64,000 bases of DNA from Bicyclus anynana (lineage: Eukaryota; Arthropoda; Insecta; Lepidoptera; Nymphalidae), in the NCBI RefSeq assembly GCF_947172395.1, contig NC_069093.1, forward strand, positions 15,969,561-16,033,560, given 5' to 3'. The stretch's first letter is position 1. The number at the start of each line of letters is the position of its first letter. Positions 25,016 through 37,489 of this stretch are shown in pieces. A model generated the notes under the pieces. The model saw only the letters and a list, made by a program, of their open reading frames with translations. It did not search any database and was not told the DNA's origin. The position numbers were made by a program, and so were the translations under genes.

Positions 25016-28000
25016 TATTATTAGCTGATGGACATCTAAACAACACGGTCTTAACCGAACCACCTTTTTATGAGGTCCATTAGTTAGTTAGGCAATCATG
25101 CATTTATAAATAATGTTTTTCTTTTCTTTTCTTAAATTATTATTCTTTTAAATGCTATATAGTTACATATACCATTTAATATAGTTATAATTTAAACTCA
25201 TTTTATTATTCGCAGCTGGTTCTCTCGACATTGATTGTAAAGATTTAACGTCACGGTACGCTAATGACGTAATAGCCTCATGCGCTTTTGGTCTGAAGGT
25301 AGATTCTCACACAGATGCAAACAACGAGTTTTATGAAATGGCAAGAAATGCTTCGACCTTCAAATTGAAACAGATGATCTTATTCTTCGCAGTAGCTATA
25401 TGGCCTAGTCTAGCAAAAGTAAGTATCTTAATAAAAATTAATTGAATTTTAAGCACTTCAAATATATTAGTAACTAGCTGACGCCGCGCGGTTTTACCCG
25501 CGTGGTTCCCGTTCCCGTAGGAATATGGGGATAATATATAGCTTAAAGCCTTCCTCGATAAATGGGCTATCTAACACAGAAATAATTTTTCAAATCGGAC
25601 CAGTAGTTCCTGAGATTAGCGCGTTCAATCAAACAAACAAACAAACTCTTCAGCTTTATTATATTTATTTTATTAGTATAGATTTAAGTACAGTACCCGT
25701 GTGTCAACGTCCGCTTTGTATAATTCCAGGTTGTTATTTAAAAAAGAAAACCTCAATATTTTATTACGTATCAAACTGAAGACCAAAGCGAAATAGCTAA
25801 CTACTGGACTAAAATAATAATCATTTATTTTCATAATTTCAGAAACTAAAGCTGACTTTATTCACAAATGAAACCAGAGACTTCTTCATCAACTTAGTGT
25901 CGAGTACCATGAAAGATAGAGAAGTAAGGAATATCATTAGGCCAGATATGATCCATCTTTTGATGGAGGCCAAAAAAGGTGATTATTTTTGGTGATAGTA
26001 TTTTGTGAGATATAAACTATGATAATTAAATTATTTTCCTTACTGGTACTTAAAAATGTTATGGATATTTTGGTTTAGAATGTTGCTGCGTTAGAAAAAG
26101 TTTAAATCAAATTACTTAAAATTACATATAGTTTTTAAATAAAACACCAAATGTTAGGACGCGAAAATTTGATTTTTATATAAAATGAAAATAATAAAAA
26201 TTATTTTTTCTTTTTGTGTTTCAGGTAAACTTTCATATGAAGAAGACAAAAATACAGCCGATAATAACAGCGGCCGCGATGCTGGGTTTGCGACTGTAGA
26301 AGAGTCAACTGTGGGAAAGAAGAAAATAGATAGAGGTTTAAAAATTTTTGCACATTTTTACAAAATATGATTCCTAAAACAGGTATTTTAAATTATTATT
26401 ATTTACAATAGATGATATTTTTTTAATACCATTTAGGTACCCAAACGTATAAAAAGTACGTAGGTACGTATAATATATTTGCAATTACCTATTTAGTGTA
26501 ATGACCGAGATACTGATGAAAGGTAAGAAAGAATTGAGGATATAGCAGGAAAAGAAAATAAGAGCAAATTATGAAGATATGTTAAAATATTTTGTTATTT
26601 TTTCCAGTTTGGTCTGACATCGACTTAATAGCACAGGCGACAATCTTTTTCATCGCTGGTTTCGAGACGTCTTCCACAGGAATGTCTTTTGCGCTGCTCG
26701 AACTGGCTCTCTATCCAGATATCCAGGATCGGCTCTACAAAGAGATTAAAGAGAACCATGAAAAGAATGGTGGCAAACTGAGCTACTCTGCTATACAGAA
26801 TATGACTTATCTGGACATGGTAGTCTCAGGTAATTAAGAATTAGATGAACCTCAAAATTTGCAAGTATGAGCTACTTTGTAATATGTGAAATAATGGGTC
26901 AAATCTTTGAATAAGTCAGAGAGATACATCATTAATGCGTTGAATATTTTTTTAATTCATAACATAGGATAGCAGCGAAAGTTTTAAATAGATTGTGAAA
27001 GTATTTTCAATTGACATTTCTATGAAGATACTTGTTTTATTTACTTACAGAGGTGCTGAGAAAGTGGCCTCCAGCTCTGATTTTAGACAGAATGTGTGTG
27101 AAAGACTACAACTTGGGAAAACCTAATGACAACGCAACCAAAGATTACATTGTACGGTATATTTATGTTTCTTTATGTTATTAACATTGAAAAGAATTCT
27201 TACCAATCCTTAATTTGCGATGTACCTAACTACTTTTTTAAGAGTAATTATTTCCTCAATACATTACTGATAGATTGGTAAATAGTCAATACCATTACTC
27301 ATAGTTATAACTGTTGTCACCTTGCCAGCTTTTCAAGCCACCTGTTTAATTTCATCTTTTGTCTTTGCAACAGATACATAAAGAAGAAGTAGTATCGATC
27401 CCAGTATGGTGTTTCCACCACGACCCTGAGTACTTCCCGAATCCTGAAAGATTTGATCCTGACCGATTCTCAGATGAAAATAAGCACCTTATCAACCCCT
27501 TGGCATATATGCCTTTTGGCGTGGGCCCTAGAAACTGCATAGGTGAGTGTTGATTTCAATTACTCTGCTAATTACTATATAGACCTCACTAGAAATGCCA
27601 CTGATGCATGCAAGGCGATGTCAATTTTGTTAATAAATGTGGCGGAGAATTTTTTTATGCCCTAACCCTAAGGGGGTAATTTTATCAGCTTTAGTTCTCC
27701 CTTTAGGCCAGTACTTGTGCTTTATAAATGTGGAGAGTCAAAAATTTTTTATGCCCTAACACTATGGGGTAATTTTATCAGCTTTAGTTCGCCCTTTAGC
27801 CAGTGCTTGTGCTTTAGGCATGTTAATATTTTTATTACATGATTATTGTGTTTCTTAATACAGGTTCAAGATTCGCGCTATGCGAAATGAAAGTCCTTTT
27901 GTACCAAATTTTGCTGCACATGGTAGTATCGCCGTCACCGAAGATTCAGCTGCCGATACAAATCTCTGCAGAATCTTTCAACCTTCGACCTGAAGGTGGT

Positions 28001-28030
28001 CACTGGTTGACGTTTAAGTCGAGAGATTGA
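22988..28030 (+). CDS. CYP9A: Cytochrome P450, CYP9A subfamily (gene 2 of the array)
   Basis: ER-bound P450 monooxygenase of the detoxification type. Ten exons: 22988-23187, 23650-23813, 24598-24735, 25216-25418, 25843-25978, 26225-26335, 26608-26829, 27051-27151, 27374-27542, 27864-28030 (TGA); 536 residues. Exon phases are identical to gene 1 and only exon 6 is one codon shorter. Landmarks: anchor MIIIVWISVLIVVLMIYYRK; WKDMR; I-helix AGFETSS; EVLR; PERF; heme loop PFGVGPRNCIG. The C-terminus FKSRD is shared with gene 1, and exon 3 shares a 32-base identical run with gene 1, marking them as close duplicates. The ATG follows TTTGCAG by three bases. Differences from neighbours include EVLRKWPPALILDR (others GxALDR) and IHKEE where the others have IRKGE at the start of exon 9, both near the substrate-access region. 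AATAAA lies at 28259. Intron 3 carries a LINE tail with a long ATC tract; intron 4 carries a dispersed repeat. Confidence 0.93.
24961..25085 (-). mobile_element. RTE-like LINE 3' end with a 53-bp (ATC)n tract
   Basis: A pure ATC run (24962-25014) is followed by TTAGCTGATGGACATCTAAA, CAACACGGTCTTAACCG and TTTATGAGGTCCA. These match the end of the LINE on the minus strand at 57945-58315, where a shorter ATC run sits at the same place. It lies in intron 3 of gene 2. Confidence 0.6.
25465..25680 (+). repeat. Dispersed repeat in gene 2 intron 4
   Basis: It begins CTAGCTGACGCCGCGCGG and includes CCCGTAGGAATATGGGGAT, CTTCCTCGATAAATGGGCT and GAGATTAGCGCGTTCAATC, then a CAAACAAACAAAC tail. A highly similar copy in the opposite direction lies at 63500-63700 in intron 4 of gene 6. 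The overlapping small open frame is not a gene. Confidence 0.65.
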
Positions 28031-29045
28031 GATTTTATAAGCTTTTTTTTAATACTTATTACCTAGAAATTGTAATAATTAAATATTGATTATTACAAAT
28101 CAGCCGACAGATGACTTTGCTGGATACCCGTTGTTTGAAGGGTGGTAGTCGCTTTTGTGGGGTGTACCTACCAAGCACCACAATCCTGAGATGCTGGCGA
28201 TTTCCTGCAAACTTTGATGGGAGGCGCTTGGTGGTGTATTATAACAATCTATACTTACAATAAAACTGTAACAGGGCCAATTCTGTAAATTGAAGATATT
28301 TTGAAAAAATATGAAGTAATACAAAATAATATAAAATAACTCATGTTAAAAACAAAGGATATACTATAAACTAAAAAATAAGTACTGTTTTGACAAAACA
28401 ATGTAAGTTACTAATTAATTAAAGACGTTAAAACGTTGGTATTGCAATCTTATTTTTTTAAACTGAAGTTTACTTGTCTACCTTCTTACATAATACTGAC
28501 CTTAAAGAAGAAAATCATTATAAAGAACTGGAATTATCAACATTAGCTGGGTTGCATCAATATCTGTATCTGCAAAACGTGGACGCTGCGAATAGTCTCA
28601 ATGGTCAACAACTAAGGTCAACTGACAACGTTAAGGTCAAATTAAAAACACAAGATGAATAAATTGTAGAGAAGTCAAACTTCTCTATTCTTTAAAATGC
28701 CTATGCCATATAGTCCAAAAGAGACGGAAGCAGCAAATAGAGATAATAATTTCTTACAATTTAGGTTCAGAAAACGTATACCTCATAGAGAAAATACTAA
28801 CAAAATAAGTTTAGTAGAAAATCAAGATAGTTAATAATGGTTAAAAACAGTTTGACCAGGAGCCTCTTAGGCGATCTACTCGCAATATATTTTTCAAAAT
28901 ACTAAATTTCATATAATTTATTTATCATCTAATAAACATAAAAGGTAAAACTTTTCCAATTCGTATCTGAGGTAAGACTGGTTTTACGTTGATTGGTTAC
29001 ATACCACAGTGAATTGTTAAATCTTAATGGACCGCAACAAAACGT

Positions 29046-29429
29046 TCACTCCCAAAAATAGTGAATGAATGAATTGCACATAAATGCCAAATACAAAATA
29101 AGCAACATAGAACCAGTTGTGTACAGTTTGCCTGCCGTACATATTGGTACACACAGCAGATGCGTAATTGCAAGAGAATATATTTTTTCTGTAATACTTA
29201 CTTTTATCTTCTCTAGTTTTAATGTCAGAACCAATTTATCGTATTTGTCAATGTTAGTAAATGTAAATACCCACAACACTGCCCTAGTAAACTTAGTCGA
29301 TGCTCTACAATATTTAATTAATATAGGTATACTATCTTTGTATTGTTTACATAGTACTCCGCCACGTCTCTCTTGCGATAAACCACTGAAATTTTCATGC
29401 GATTTCCACCAATAGATAGAGTGGTTCAT
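29046..29429. other. Overlapping open frames on both strands, unassigned
   Basis: The plus strand is open for 116 codons from 29065 and the minus strand for 127 codons from 29429. I recognise neither peptide. Both are rich in hydrophobic residues, without a clear signal peptide or family motif. In DNA this AT-rich, open frames of this length are expected about once per window by chance, so this is weak evidence. A decayed transposon or receptor fragment is possible but unsupported. Confidence 0.15.
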
Positions 29430-30346
29430 AAAAAAGGTTCGGGCATATAACTTGTCAAGTGTAAATTGGTTGAAAATAGGCTGGCTTTAATCGAAAACGC
29501 TGCGTAATCTATTTGAGATATAACAAAACAATCTATGATTATATACAAAAAGTATATTAAATGAAAATTAAGACAAATTTTCTCGCGGACGAAGTCACGG
29601 TAGTCCGATAGAATGTTGTTATAATAGTATCAGTAATAGCGCCTGCTTATATTTAGTTGTTTGATAAATAACAGTGGCTATTGCTTGTCAATCACGAGTT
29701 TAACTTAACTTATAAATGAACAGATAATATAGATGAGATTTAGTTAAACACTTCAAGTAAATAGAAAACCATTGTCCCATCCTAACTAATAACCTTTTTC
29801 CGAGAAAAAAGATTAAAGGTTAAATAATTGAAAGAAAAAGACTATGAAGATTAGGCTTTTCAGTCTAAATTAATAAAAATCAAAATAACAATTTGTAAAT
29901 TGGTTGGGTTGTTTAGGCGTGAAAGTGTAACAATGAAGCAAACTCACATTCGCATTTGATAGATTATCACAATATCACACACACACACACATCAGAAGTT
30001 TAAAATAATATCAAAGGCGTTTGGGTAAATTTAGTCTCATAGGCGTGAAAAAATGATAATCAAACAAACAAAAAATTATAATATAAATATGATTACGCTG
30101 TAACTAAAGCAGATAAAGCTATGTATAGTTGGTATGTCAACTGATAACAATATATAATAAAACTAATCAGTTTCATTCGTTTACATCCGAAGTTTGATTA
30201 CTATTATTAATTCAAGGATGGTCTGAAATTGGTGGATTTGATACCACACCGCTGTGTATACCGAACGTTTATGTCGACAATAATACGAGTACCTTTTATT
30301 ATTAGCAAGCTTAATACAGATAGGTAATGCAATCATAGATCAAGTG

Positions 30347-30474
30347 ATATAAAACATTAGTATTCTTTGTTGTGTATGGTATTGCGTGCTAGTAATACGT
30401 TTCGAGCTGATTTACTAAACAAAGTGTTTATTGTGAGGAGTAACTCATTTTACAGTATATCCCGTTGAAATCTT
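30347..30474 (+). promoter_or_regulatory. Candidate promoter and non-coding first exon of gene 3
   Basis: A TATA-like box TATAAAA (30347-30353) is followed at 30474 by a good donor (TCTT then GTAAGT). The presumed exon would run from about 30376 to 30474, and the intron from 30475 to the acceptor TTTGCAG at 30996, three bases before the ATG. This is inferred from motif spacing only. Confidence 0.3.
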
Positions 30475-30999
30475 GTAAGTTTATCTTTGATATCTTTATT
30501 TAGTATACTTAGTACAATAATTAAAGCTATGCATATAATTTTAAACGTTTTAACATCCACTAAATAGCCATTATGTTTAGACCGTCTAAATCATTAAAAT
30601 TGAGTGAGTAGATTAAACTAAAGTTTTAAAGGACGAATAATATGCATGAACCATAAGTCTTAAGTTTATATTATATATGACAGCTTAAAATTGTGAATAT
30701 CGTTAGATTATAATATTGACAATATTGTGAAACCAATGGCTCGGTTAGGTTACGCTAGGTTAGGATTTTTTTATTTGTACGTTTTTCCTTACAATCTACC
30801 GAAGCGGTATGTCGCTGTTCACAATATTTCGACAGTTCACAATCTCACGAGACAGATTGTTATCTAACGGTATTATTAATTTTATACGGTGACATATACA
30901 TACACTGCATTTTTCTCTTATCAGGTTTGCCATTTGAATCTTTGATCCACTATTACGATAAAGAAGTTGAACACAGTGAAATTATTTTTTTTGCAGAAG

Positions 31000-33900
31000 A
31001 TGATCTTCTTGATATGGACTGTCGTACTAATAGCGGCGTTGGTTCTACACTTTAAAAAGACATATTCAAAATTCAGCGATGTCGGCGTGAAAAACCCAAA
31101 AGTGTATCCGTTTTTTGGTAACATGTTCAGAGTTGTTTGTCGGTTGGATGACTTCACTAGCGATCTGTACAAATATTACTTTGATTATCCACAAGAAAGG
31201 TTGGTTGTTTTATAATTTTGGTTTAGTTTTAAAAAATATATAGTTTGTTTAATATACTTATAGTATAATAAAGATAATAAAGATCCGCTTATTCAACTTG
31301 ACAGCTTCACCCCATTGAGTAGTACAATTTCGTAACCAGTCATAAGTTATCGGCGTCAAACACGAACTTTAGCCGCTTATATATGTATATAACAAACTGT
31401 CAATATAGTATTTCACCTACCTATAATAAATAATTCCAAAGGAATACGAATAGAATTTAAATGCAATTATAAAAGAAGTAATTGATCTTATTACTAAGCT
31501 TATTATAGATAGGTGCAATAGCATATTGACAGTTCCTACAATAAATACATCCAAAGGAATACGAACAGCAATAAGATGCAATTATAAAAGAAGTAATTGA
31601 TTTTATTACTAAGCTCAATTACTTCTTTTATAAATGCATCTAATTGCTATTCGTATTCCTTTGGAAGAATTTATTATAGGACAGATGAGCTCTGTATTCG
31701 TGTACGACAGAGCTCGTCCGTGAAAGCACTACTGCCATGCTTAATTCTGCGGCCAAACAGCATTGCTGTATTTCTGTCTGAACGTCATGGTTACAATTAC
31801 AAGTATGGCGTATACAGGCATCTAATCAATCCTCAGGTTGATGAAAATGGGGTAGCGTTTGTAGAAGGTATCCCTTGCATGTTCTGTGGTGTTTTCCAAT
31901 GAACACGGTTAGGCTGGTCCTGTTGCTTGGTCCTGTTGTCTTCAAGTAAAATGAGCCAGTAAAGTAATTTAGATACAATGTGGTTAACTCGATCAGTGAA
32001 CAACGCTTCGAGGACAAAATATACTCAAATTTGGAAAATTAAACTCGGATCAAGTACCAAGATCAGTCAACGTTACTTATGGGTAGCTTAGATCGATCGG
32101 TATCGATCGGTTGACTGGATGTGTAAAGCGTGAGGGTAGTACTACTAAAATGTATGATTACTAATTGCCAAACCTTTGTTCCCTTGTGTAATGTAATGTT
32201 CGGATTCGCATTGGATTCGTATCGCTTGTAATTAAGTTCGATATTGCGTGATTTAAAAAATCGTTTAATAAATATCTTTTCTAGGTTTGTTGGAAAATAT
32301 GAATTTATGAGGCCAGTTGTGCTAGTCAGAGATTTGGATTTGGCGAAAAAAATAGCGATCAAGGATTTCGAACACTTTCTAGATCACAGAAGCTTTACGA
32401 ATGAAAAAGCTGAGCCGCTATTTTCCAGAAATTTATTTTCTTTAAGAGGTATCACTACGACAATTTTGAATATATATTTCAGAGGATTAGATAATAATAG
32501 CGGCTTCTTATTAGAGTAACTAATTTAATAGCGATATCTATTAGAAACCTCGTCTCGTTACGAGGTAACTTTAAAAGAAGTTTGTGTCGTTAACTGTCAG
32601 TTGTTTGTCTATGAACAGCTGTCAGTTGACGATCTCGGAGGAGCACGCGGTAGTAACTCTCAAGTTTATTCAATTGAACTTGGTTGAACGCTTGAGCTTG
32701 ATCTAGTCAGTTTAATAGTGAGTTTGTGAATTGAGTAAGTAAGTCAGTTATTAACGGCCATTGCATTGTTAGTTACTTGGCTGGAATGCAACACTAGCGG
32801 GGAAGGGGAGCGTTAACTAGTTTTAAAAGGATCCTTTAACCTTTCTACTAGCGGTCGCCAGTCCGTGATTTCGCTCGTGGTTGCCTTCCTGCCATACGTA
32901 TAGTTAATGCTGGTTTCCAATTGATAGTATTAGCGGTTTCCTTAATTATATAGTGTATATATATAATAATTTAATGGATATATAATAATTTAATAGTATC
33001 TATATACTATCTATTAAACTATTATCTATATAATAGTTTAATAGTAGAACAGAGTAGTAAGTCTAGTGATCATTCCGATAGTGATTGATAGTATTTCTTT
33101 GTATATATTGCCATCCCTGACGTAAAGTGTAGAACCTAGTCGAGACATAATATGATTTCCCGATATTTAGTGCGTGAGATTTAGAATTCTCTTATATATG
33201 TATATATTTTTTATCATTTGACATATCTACCAAAGTACCCAAACTCAATAATTCTCACAAAATAATATACATCTATAATGTAACCTTAGAATAAGTTTAT
33301 GCTCAATGAGATTTTTTTTCGTATAAGGTAATTATTAAATATATATTGTTTTCAAAGAATATTTGCTGCATTATTTTCTTTATAATTAATGGCATGATTA
33401 ACATTCTCCTTCCCTCCAATTAGCTGGAAATACTGTGTTACGAGAGGGTAAGACAATAGTTCAGCAGACAGGGTTCAAACCTATGACCTCTCGAATCTCG
33501 ATGTTTAGTTGGACCCCTTAACGTGAAACTATTGAGGATATAAAAACAAGACGTATTAAGAAACAAATTTAATGAAAAAATAACAACTTTCTTAGGCCAG
33601 GAATGGAAGGACATGAGATCAACATTGAGTCCAGCGTTTACCAGCTCTAAGATAAAACTGATGGTGCCTTTTATGGAAGAAGTTGGAAAACAGATGATTC
33701 ATACGATGAAAAAGAAAATCAAGGATTCTACGAGTAAATAACACTTCAATATTTTAAAAACACCCTAAAATTTAACTGTCTGTAAGTTGGATGCCGTCAA
33801 ATGAAAAGTATATTTAATAGTATATTTCTGAAACGAAGCCATAAATTTTAATATGGAAAATTTGTCGTGTTATGAGATTATGCAATATTTCTTTATTCCC

Positions 33901-36746
33901 TACGTCCGAATATAATGCTGTACTGGTAGTAAATAATAAAATAGTCGATCGAACGTAAGACTTATTAGTTTTCAGTTTTGATTATTATAAATTAAATTAA
34001 AATCTCAATTTATACCTATCTACTGAATTTCCTTTCAATTGAGCATCGATAACATCATTTACCAATCAGGTCAAAATAGCATACTTACCTTCTACTTAAT
34101 TTGTAGCCGATTCTGTGGACATCGATTGTAAAGATATGACGTCACGCTATTCTGGTGATGTTATTGCTTCCTGCGCCTTCGGACTTAAGGTGGATTCTCA
34201 AAGTGAAGAAAGCAGCCATTTCTATGAACATGGCAAAAATGCATCTGCCTTCAGACTGAGACAGATGATTATGTTTTTTATTATGTCTGCTTGCCCTGGA
34301 ATTGCTAAAGTAAGTTGACTGTTTAGTTTTGAAATAAAGAATACTGTATAAAGTAATTAGATATTATAACGTAAGGGAAAGTTACGAGTATTTCCGAATA
34401 TATCCTCTTTTGTTGTCGAATTTTTATCTGATTGAACAATGTCTTCCTATTTTACTCATTTTTTTAATTTGTAAAAGAGACTTTCCATTATTTCTTACAA
34501 TTTATTGCACAATTTATTAAATGTCGCTGTTATATTTCAGAAATTAAATCTCACTATATTCTCAGATAAAACCAGGGATTTCTTTGTGGACTTGGTGAGT
34601 AAAACGATGAAGGATAGGGAAACACGGAACATCATTAGACCAGATATGATCCATCTCCTTATGGAAGCTAAAAAGGGTAAAATTTCATTTTTCATCCTTT
34701 ATTTTTGCAAATTATTATATACATATAATATTTATTCAGCAGCATACGATCGAACGGAAATTCATTTTATATGCTAAGAATATAGTATATATGCATTTTT
34801 ATGTTTTTATTTTTAATATAATTGATGTACTTTTTCTAGGTCAACTTTCTTATGATGACAATAACAGCTCCGAGAATGGTGACATTGGGCGAGATGCTGG
34901 ATTTGCAACGGTTGATGAATCAACAATTGGAAAGAAGAAAACTGATAGAGGTTAAGGAATATTTTAGAGTTTTATTAATTTTATGCTTATTTTGAAAAAT
35001 ATTGAAGAATAATGATGAATATCTTACAGTTTGGTCTGATATGGATCTTTATGCGCAAGCGACGCTCTTCTTGATTGCTGGATTTGAAACTGTGTCAACG
35101 GCCATGTCGTTTGCGTTGCATGAACTAGCCCTTCACCCTGATATCCAGGAACGACTTTATGAGGAGATCAAACAAAATGACGTCAAAAATGGCGGAAAAT
35201 TGAACTACGCGGCTATACAGAATATGACGTATATGGATATGGTAGTTTCAGGTAATTATAACTCTCAATTCTGTTTGCCTAGTTTATCCAGTTACCTGAA
35301 CCTTAGGGTTAGAGTCCTAAAGTCAGGAAAGAGTCCTGAAGAAACACTCAGTAGCAGTCCAGATTTGGGTATTGGTGGTCTATATAGGTAGGCCGTCTCT
35401 ATAGAAGTCGTCAATACCCGTCAATAACATTAAAGAACGTCAATGCGCATTGAAGCAGCGTGGTGTGTAGGCCTTGACTAAAATCTCTGGGAACAATTGT
35501 ACATGAAGATAGAAGCGAGCTAACTTGTTAGAAGTAGTACATTAATATAAAAAATATACTTTGTTTGCAGAAGTGCTAAGGATGTGGCCCCCGGGCGTGG
35601 CGTTAGACAGAATTTGCGTTAAGGACTATAATTTGGGGAAACCTAATGACAAAGCCACCAAAGATTACACTGTATGTAAATGTATATTGTATATTTTGTT
35701 ATTTATAAGCTCTTACTATACTCGTAGTCTCTTTCTCCACGTCGTGTTCCTCATTACTAAGGGTCGTGCCCCCATCACACATTCACGACTTTGTACTTTT
35801 GTATTGAGAGTGGTGCGGATTTGATCTGACCAACGCATCGGGCTACGTTCCCGAGGTCTCTTCCCTTCCACTTTGCCAGTGATAAAAAGTTTCTCTAAGT
35901 TATCTCCTTCTCTCCTGGCAATGTGACCGAAGTACTCGAGGATCCTCTGAAGACAGGTGTTGGAAAGTCTTAACCTACCTAGTAGTACCTATACCTAATT
36001 TAACCATCTTCAATATTGTGATTTATAAAAAGTTTTAGCTGTCTAAAAAACAGTCTGTATTAATTTGGTTTTTTTACACAGATAAGGAAAGGAGAAGCAA
36101 TCTGGATTCCGACATGGTGCTTCCACCGCGATCCCAAATACTTCCCGGATCCTGAAAAATTTGACCCCGAACGTTTCTCAGATGCGAATAAGCACCTAAT
36201 TAATTCCACTGCGTATATGCCTTTTGGTTTAGGCCCTAGAAATTGTATTGGTAAGTGCACATAATTCTGGTGGAATGTTAATAACTTTGGTTTTCCTATG
36301 GGTCAAGGATGTTTAAGAATGTTGTAAAAACTAGTACCTACACCTAGATTTTTAAAATTTAATAGTTTGTGTGTAAATGTGTGTGTGTAAGTTTGTATGT
36401 TTGTTCCTCCTATTGCGGCTGCATTTGGAATGGAAATAGATTTTATTCTGGATTAACACATAAACGCTAAAAAAAACCCCGGAACAATTCCATAGTTTCT
36501 TAAAAGGATTTGTGAAAACTGAGTTCCACGGGTGTCCAGTTATATAAATAATATGTATTATGTAATATATTGTTTTCAGGTTCAAGATTCGCGCTTTGTG
36601 AGGTAAAGGTTCTGTTGTACCAGATACTACTGCACATTGAGGTGTCGCCTTCGGTGAAGACTCAACTTCCATCGAGGCTTTCCACAGAATCTTTCAACCC
36701 GCGTCTTGCGGGCGGGCATTGGTTGACATTCAAATTAAGAAATTGA
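31000..36746 (+). CDS. CYP9A: Cytochrome P450, CYP9A subfamily (gene 3 of the array)
   Basis: ER-bound P450 monooxygenase. Ten exons: 31000-31199, 32285-32448, 33596-33733, 34107-34309, 34541-34676, 34840-34950, 35030-35251, 35571-35671, 36082-36250, 36580-36746 (TGA); 536 residues with exon phases identical to the neighbours. Landmarks: anchor MIFLIWTVVLIAALVLHFKK; WKDMR; I-helix AGFETVS; EVLRMWPP; heme loop PFGLGPRNCIG. The C-terminal part (RDPKYFPDPEKFDPERF and LSTESFNPRLAGGHW) is closest to gene 4, suggesting a 3/4 duplicate pair. Exon 4 differs from the others (SRYSGDV where they have SRYA/TNDV, and EESSHFYEHGKN), a region near the F-G helices that often shapes substrate choice. The ATG follows TTTGCAG by three bases. 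AATAAA signals at 36875 and 37003. Introns 1, 2 and 8 carry inverted repeats, an unclassified insertion and a LINE piece. Confidence 0.93.
31396..31664. repeat. Nested palindromic repeats in gene 3 intron 1
   Basis: Two inverted repeats lie side by side. The first has arms 31396-31429 (ACTGTCAATATAGTATTTCA...) and 31500-31533. The second has 50-bp arms 31551-31600 (CCAAAGGAATACGAACAGCA...) and 31615-31664, with a 14-base loop and only four or so mismatches. The arm of the second also occurs once, in direct orientation, inside the first (from about 31436). This looks like a foldback or MITE element with an internal rearrangement. Confidence 0.7.
31680..31930 (+). repeat. Dispersed repeat fragment in gene 3 intron 1
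   Basis: GC-richer sequence with CGACAGAGCTCGTCCGTGAA, GCACTACTGCCATGCTTAAT and TGTTTTCCAATGAACACGG. I recall similar phrases from repeats scattered through moth genomes, but only one copy is in this window. The 101-codon open frame across it has no family signature. Confidence 0.35.
32530..33190. mobile_element. Unclassified insertion-like segment in gene 3 intron 2
   Basis: This roughly 650-bp segment differs from the surrounding intron: it is GC-richer at 32590-32900 (TGTCAGTTGACGATCTCGGA, GGAGCACGCGGTAGTAACTC) and then strongly AT-rich with TATAATAATTTAATAG repeats at 32955-33050. Composition and the run of TCAGTT-like motifs recall an LTR or other transposon end. No paired repeat or coding frame proves it. 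Confidence 0.25.
35437..35490 (+). repeat. SINE-2 fragment
   Basis: The phrase ATGCGCATTGAAGCAGCGTG followed by GTGTAGGCCTTGACTAAA corresponds to the 3' body of SINE-2 (compare 61640-61680). It is a short, eroded copy in intron 7 of gene 3. Confidence 0.45.
35719..35973 (-). mobile_element. C-terminal part of a LINE reverse-transcriptase ORF
   Basis: The minus strand stays open for about 80 codons, reading LQRILEYFGHIARREGDN, then LEKLFITGKVEGKRPRERSP and MRWSDQIRTTL. This is the C-terminal domain typical of lepidopteran endonuclease/reverse-transcriptase LINEs, downstream of the polymerase domain. The catalytic part is absent. It lies antisense in intron 8 of gene 3 and appears less decayed than the other LINE pieces here. 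Confidence 0.75.
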
Positions 36747-37489
36747 GCTTATTGTTACTTATACCTAAAAAACATATTATTTTAATCCAGCTTTATAGCA
36801 TAAACATCAACCCCACTTTACGTGTAGTGTTTTAGTAGAATTCGTCTTCTATTAGAATTCCAAAAATGTCTTCAAATAAAATCTTAAAAAAAACATTTTT
36901 AAGATTTTTTTTTAAGATTTTATTTAGTAGGTATGTGTGTGTCAATTTCTTTAATTCATTGTCTAACACCATAACTATATTATGCTATAGGCAAAAGAGA
37001 TAAATAAACGCATTTCTTGTATTTTCATTAATTAAATGATTTTTTTTTAAATTCAATTAAGATGTACCTACCAAAAATCTATTTTCATTCTGTAATTATA
37101 TTTAATAAGCTACGGTTTAATAAACTCTACTACCATTAAAAATATTTTTTTATTTTATTTCTATAGAATAGCTAATCCATGTTTATAAATATAACCGTAT
37201 ATATTTTTTATTAATGTATCTTTTATTAAGGTACCAACTGGTGTTTAATGTGAATTATATATTTTGAGATTACAGTATAGAGAATAATCCTAATCCATCA
37301 AAGTGACTTGGATCTTTTGAACTTTGCATCAAATGACCTCTATAATTATGACCTATATTTGAATAATACTTAAAATATAAATTGATATGGCGTCATAAAA
37401 AAGAGTAACAAAATACAAAAAATTGTGTGTTGAAATTTTTGTTTAAGATATTTGCGCATATTCACGCTAATATCCGTAATAAACGCATT

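Larger units (their letters stand above)
28031..30999. other. Intergenic region between genes 2 and 3
   Basis: It includes the gene 2 3' UTR, a GC-richer possibly transposon-derived patch at 28100-28240, and two overlapping open frames on opposite strands at 29046-29429. A short (CA)n at about 29980-29991 is followed by a candidate gene 3 promoter with its first exon at 30347-30474. No other gene could be supported. Confidence 0.5.

Noticed and set aside
29046..29429. 127- and 116-codon open frames on opposite strands as a gene
   Set aside because: No family motif, no splice or codon signal; such lengths are expected about once per window by chance. Kept only as an unassigned feature.
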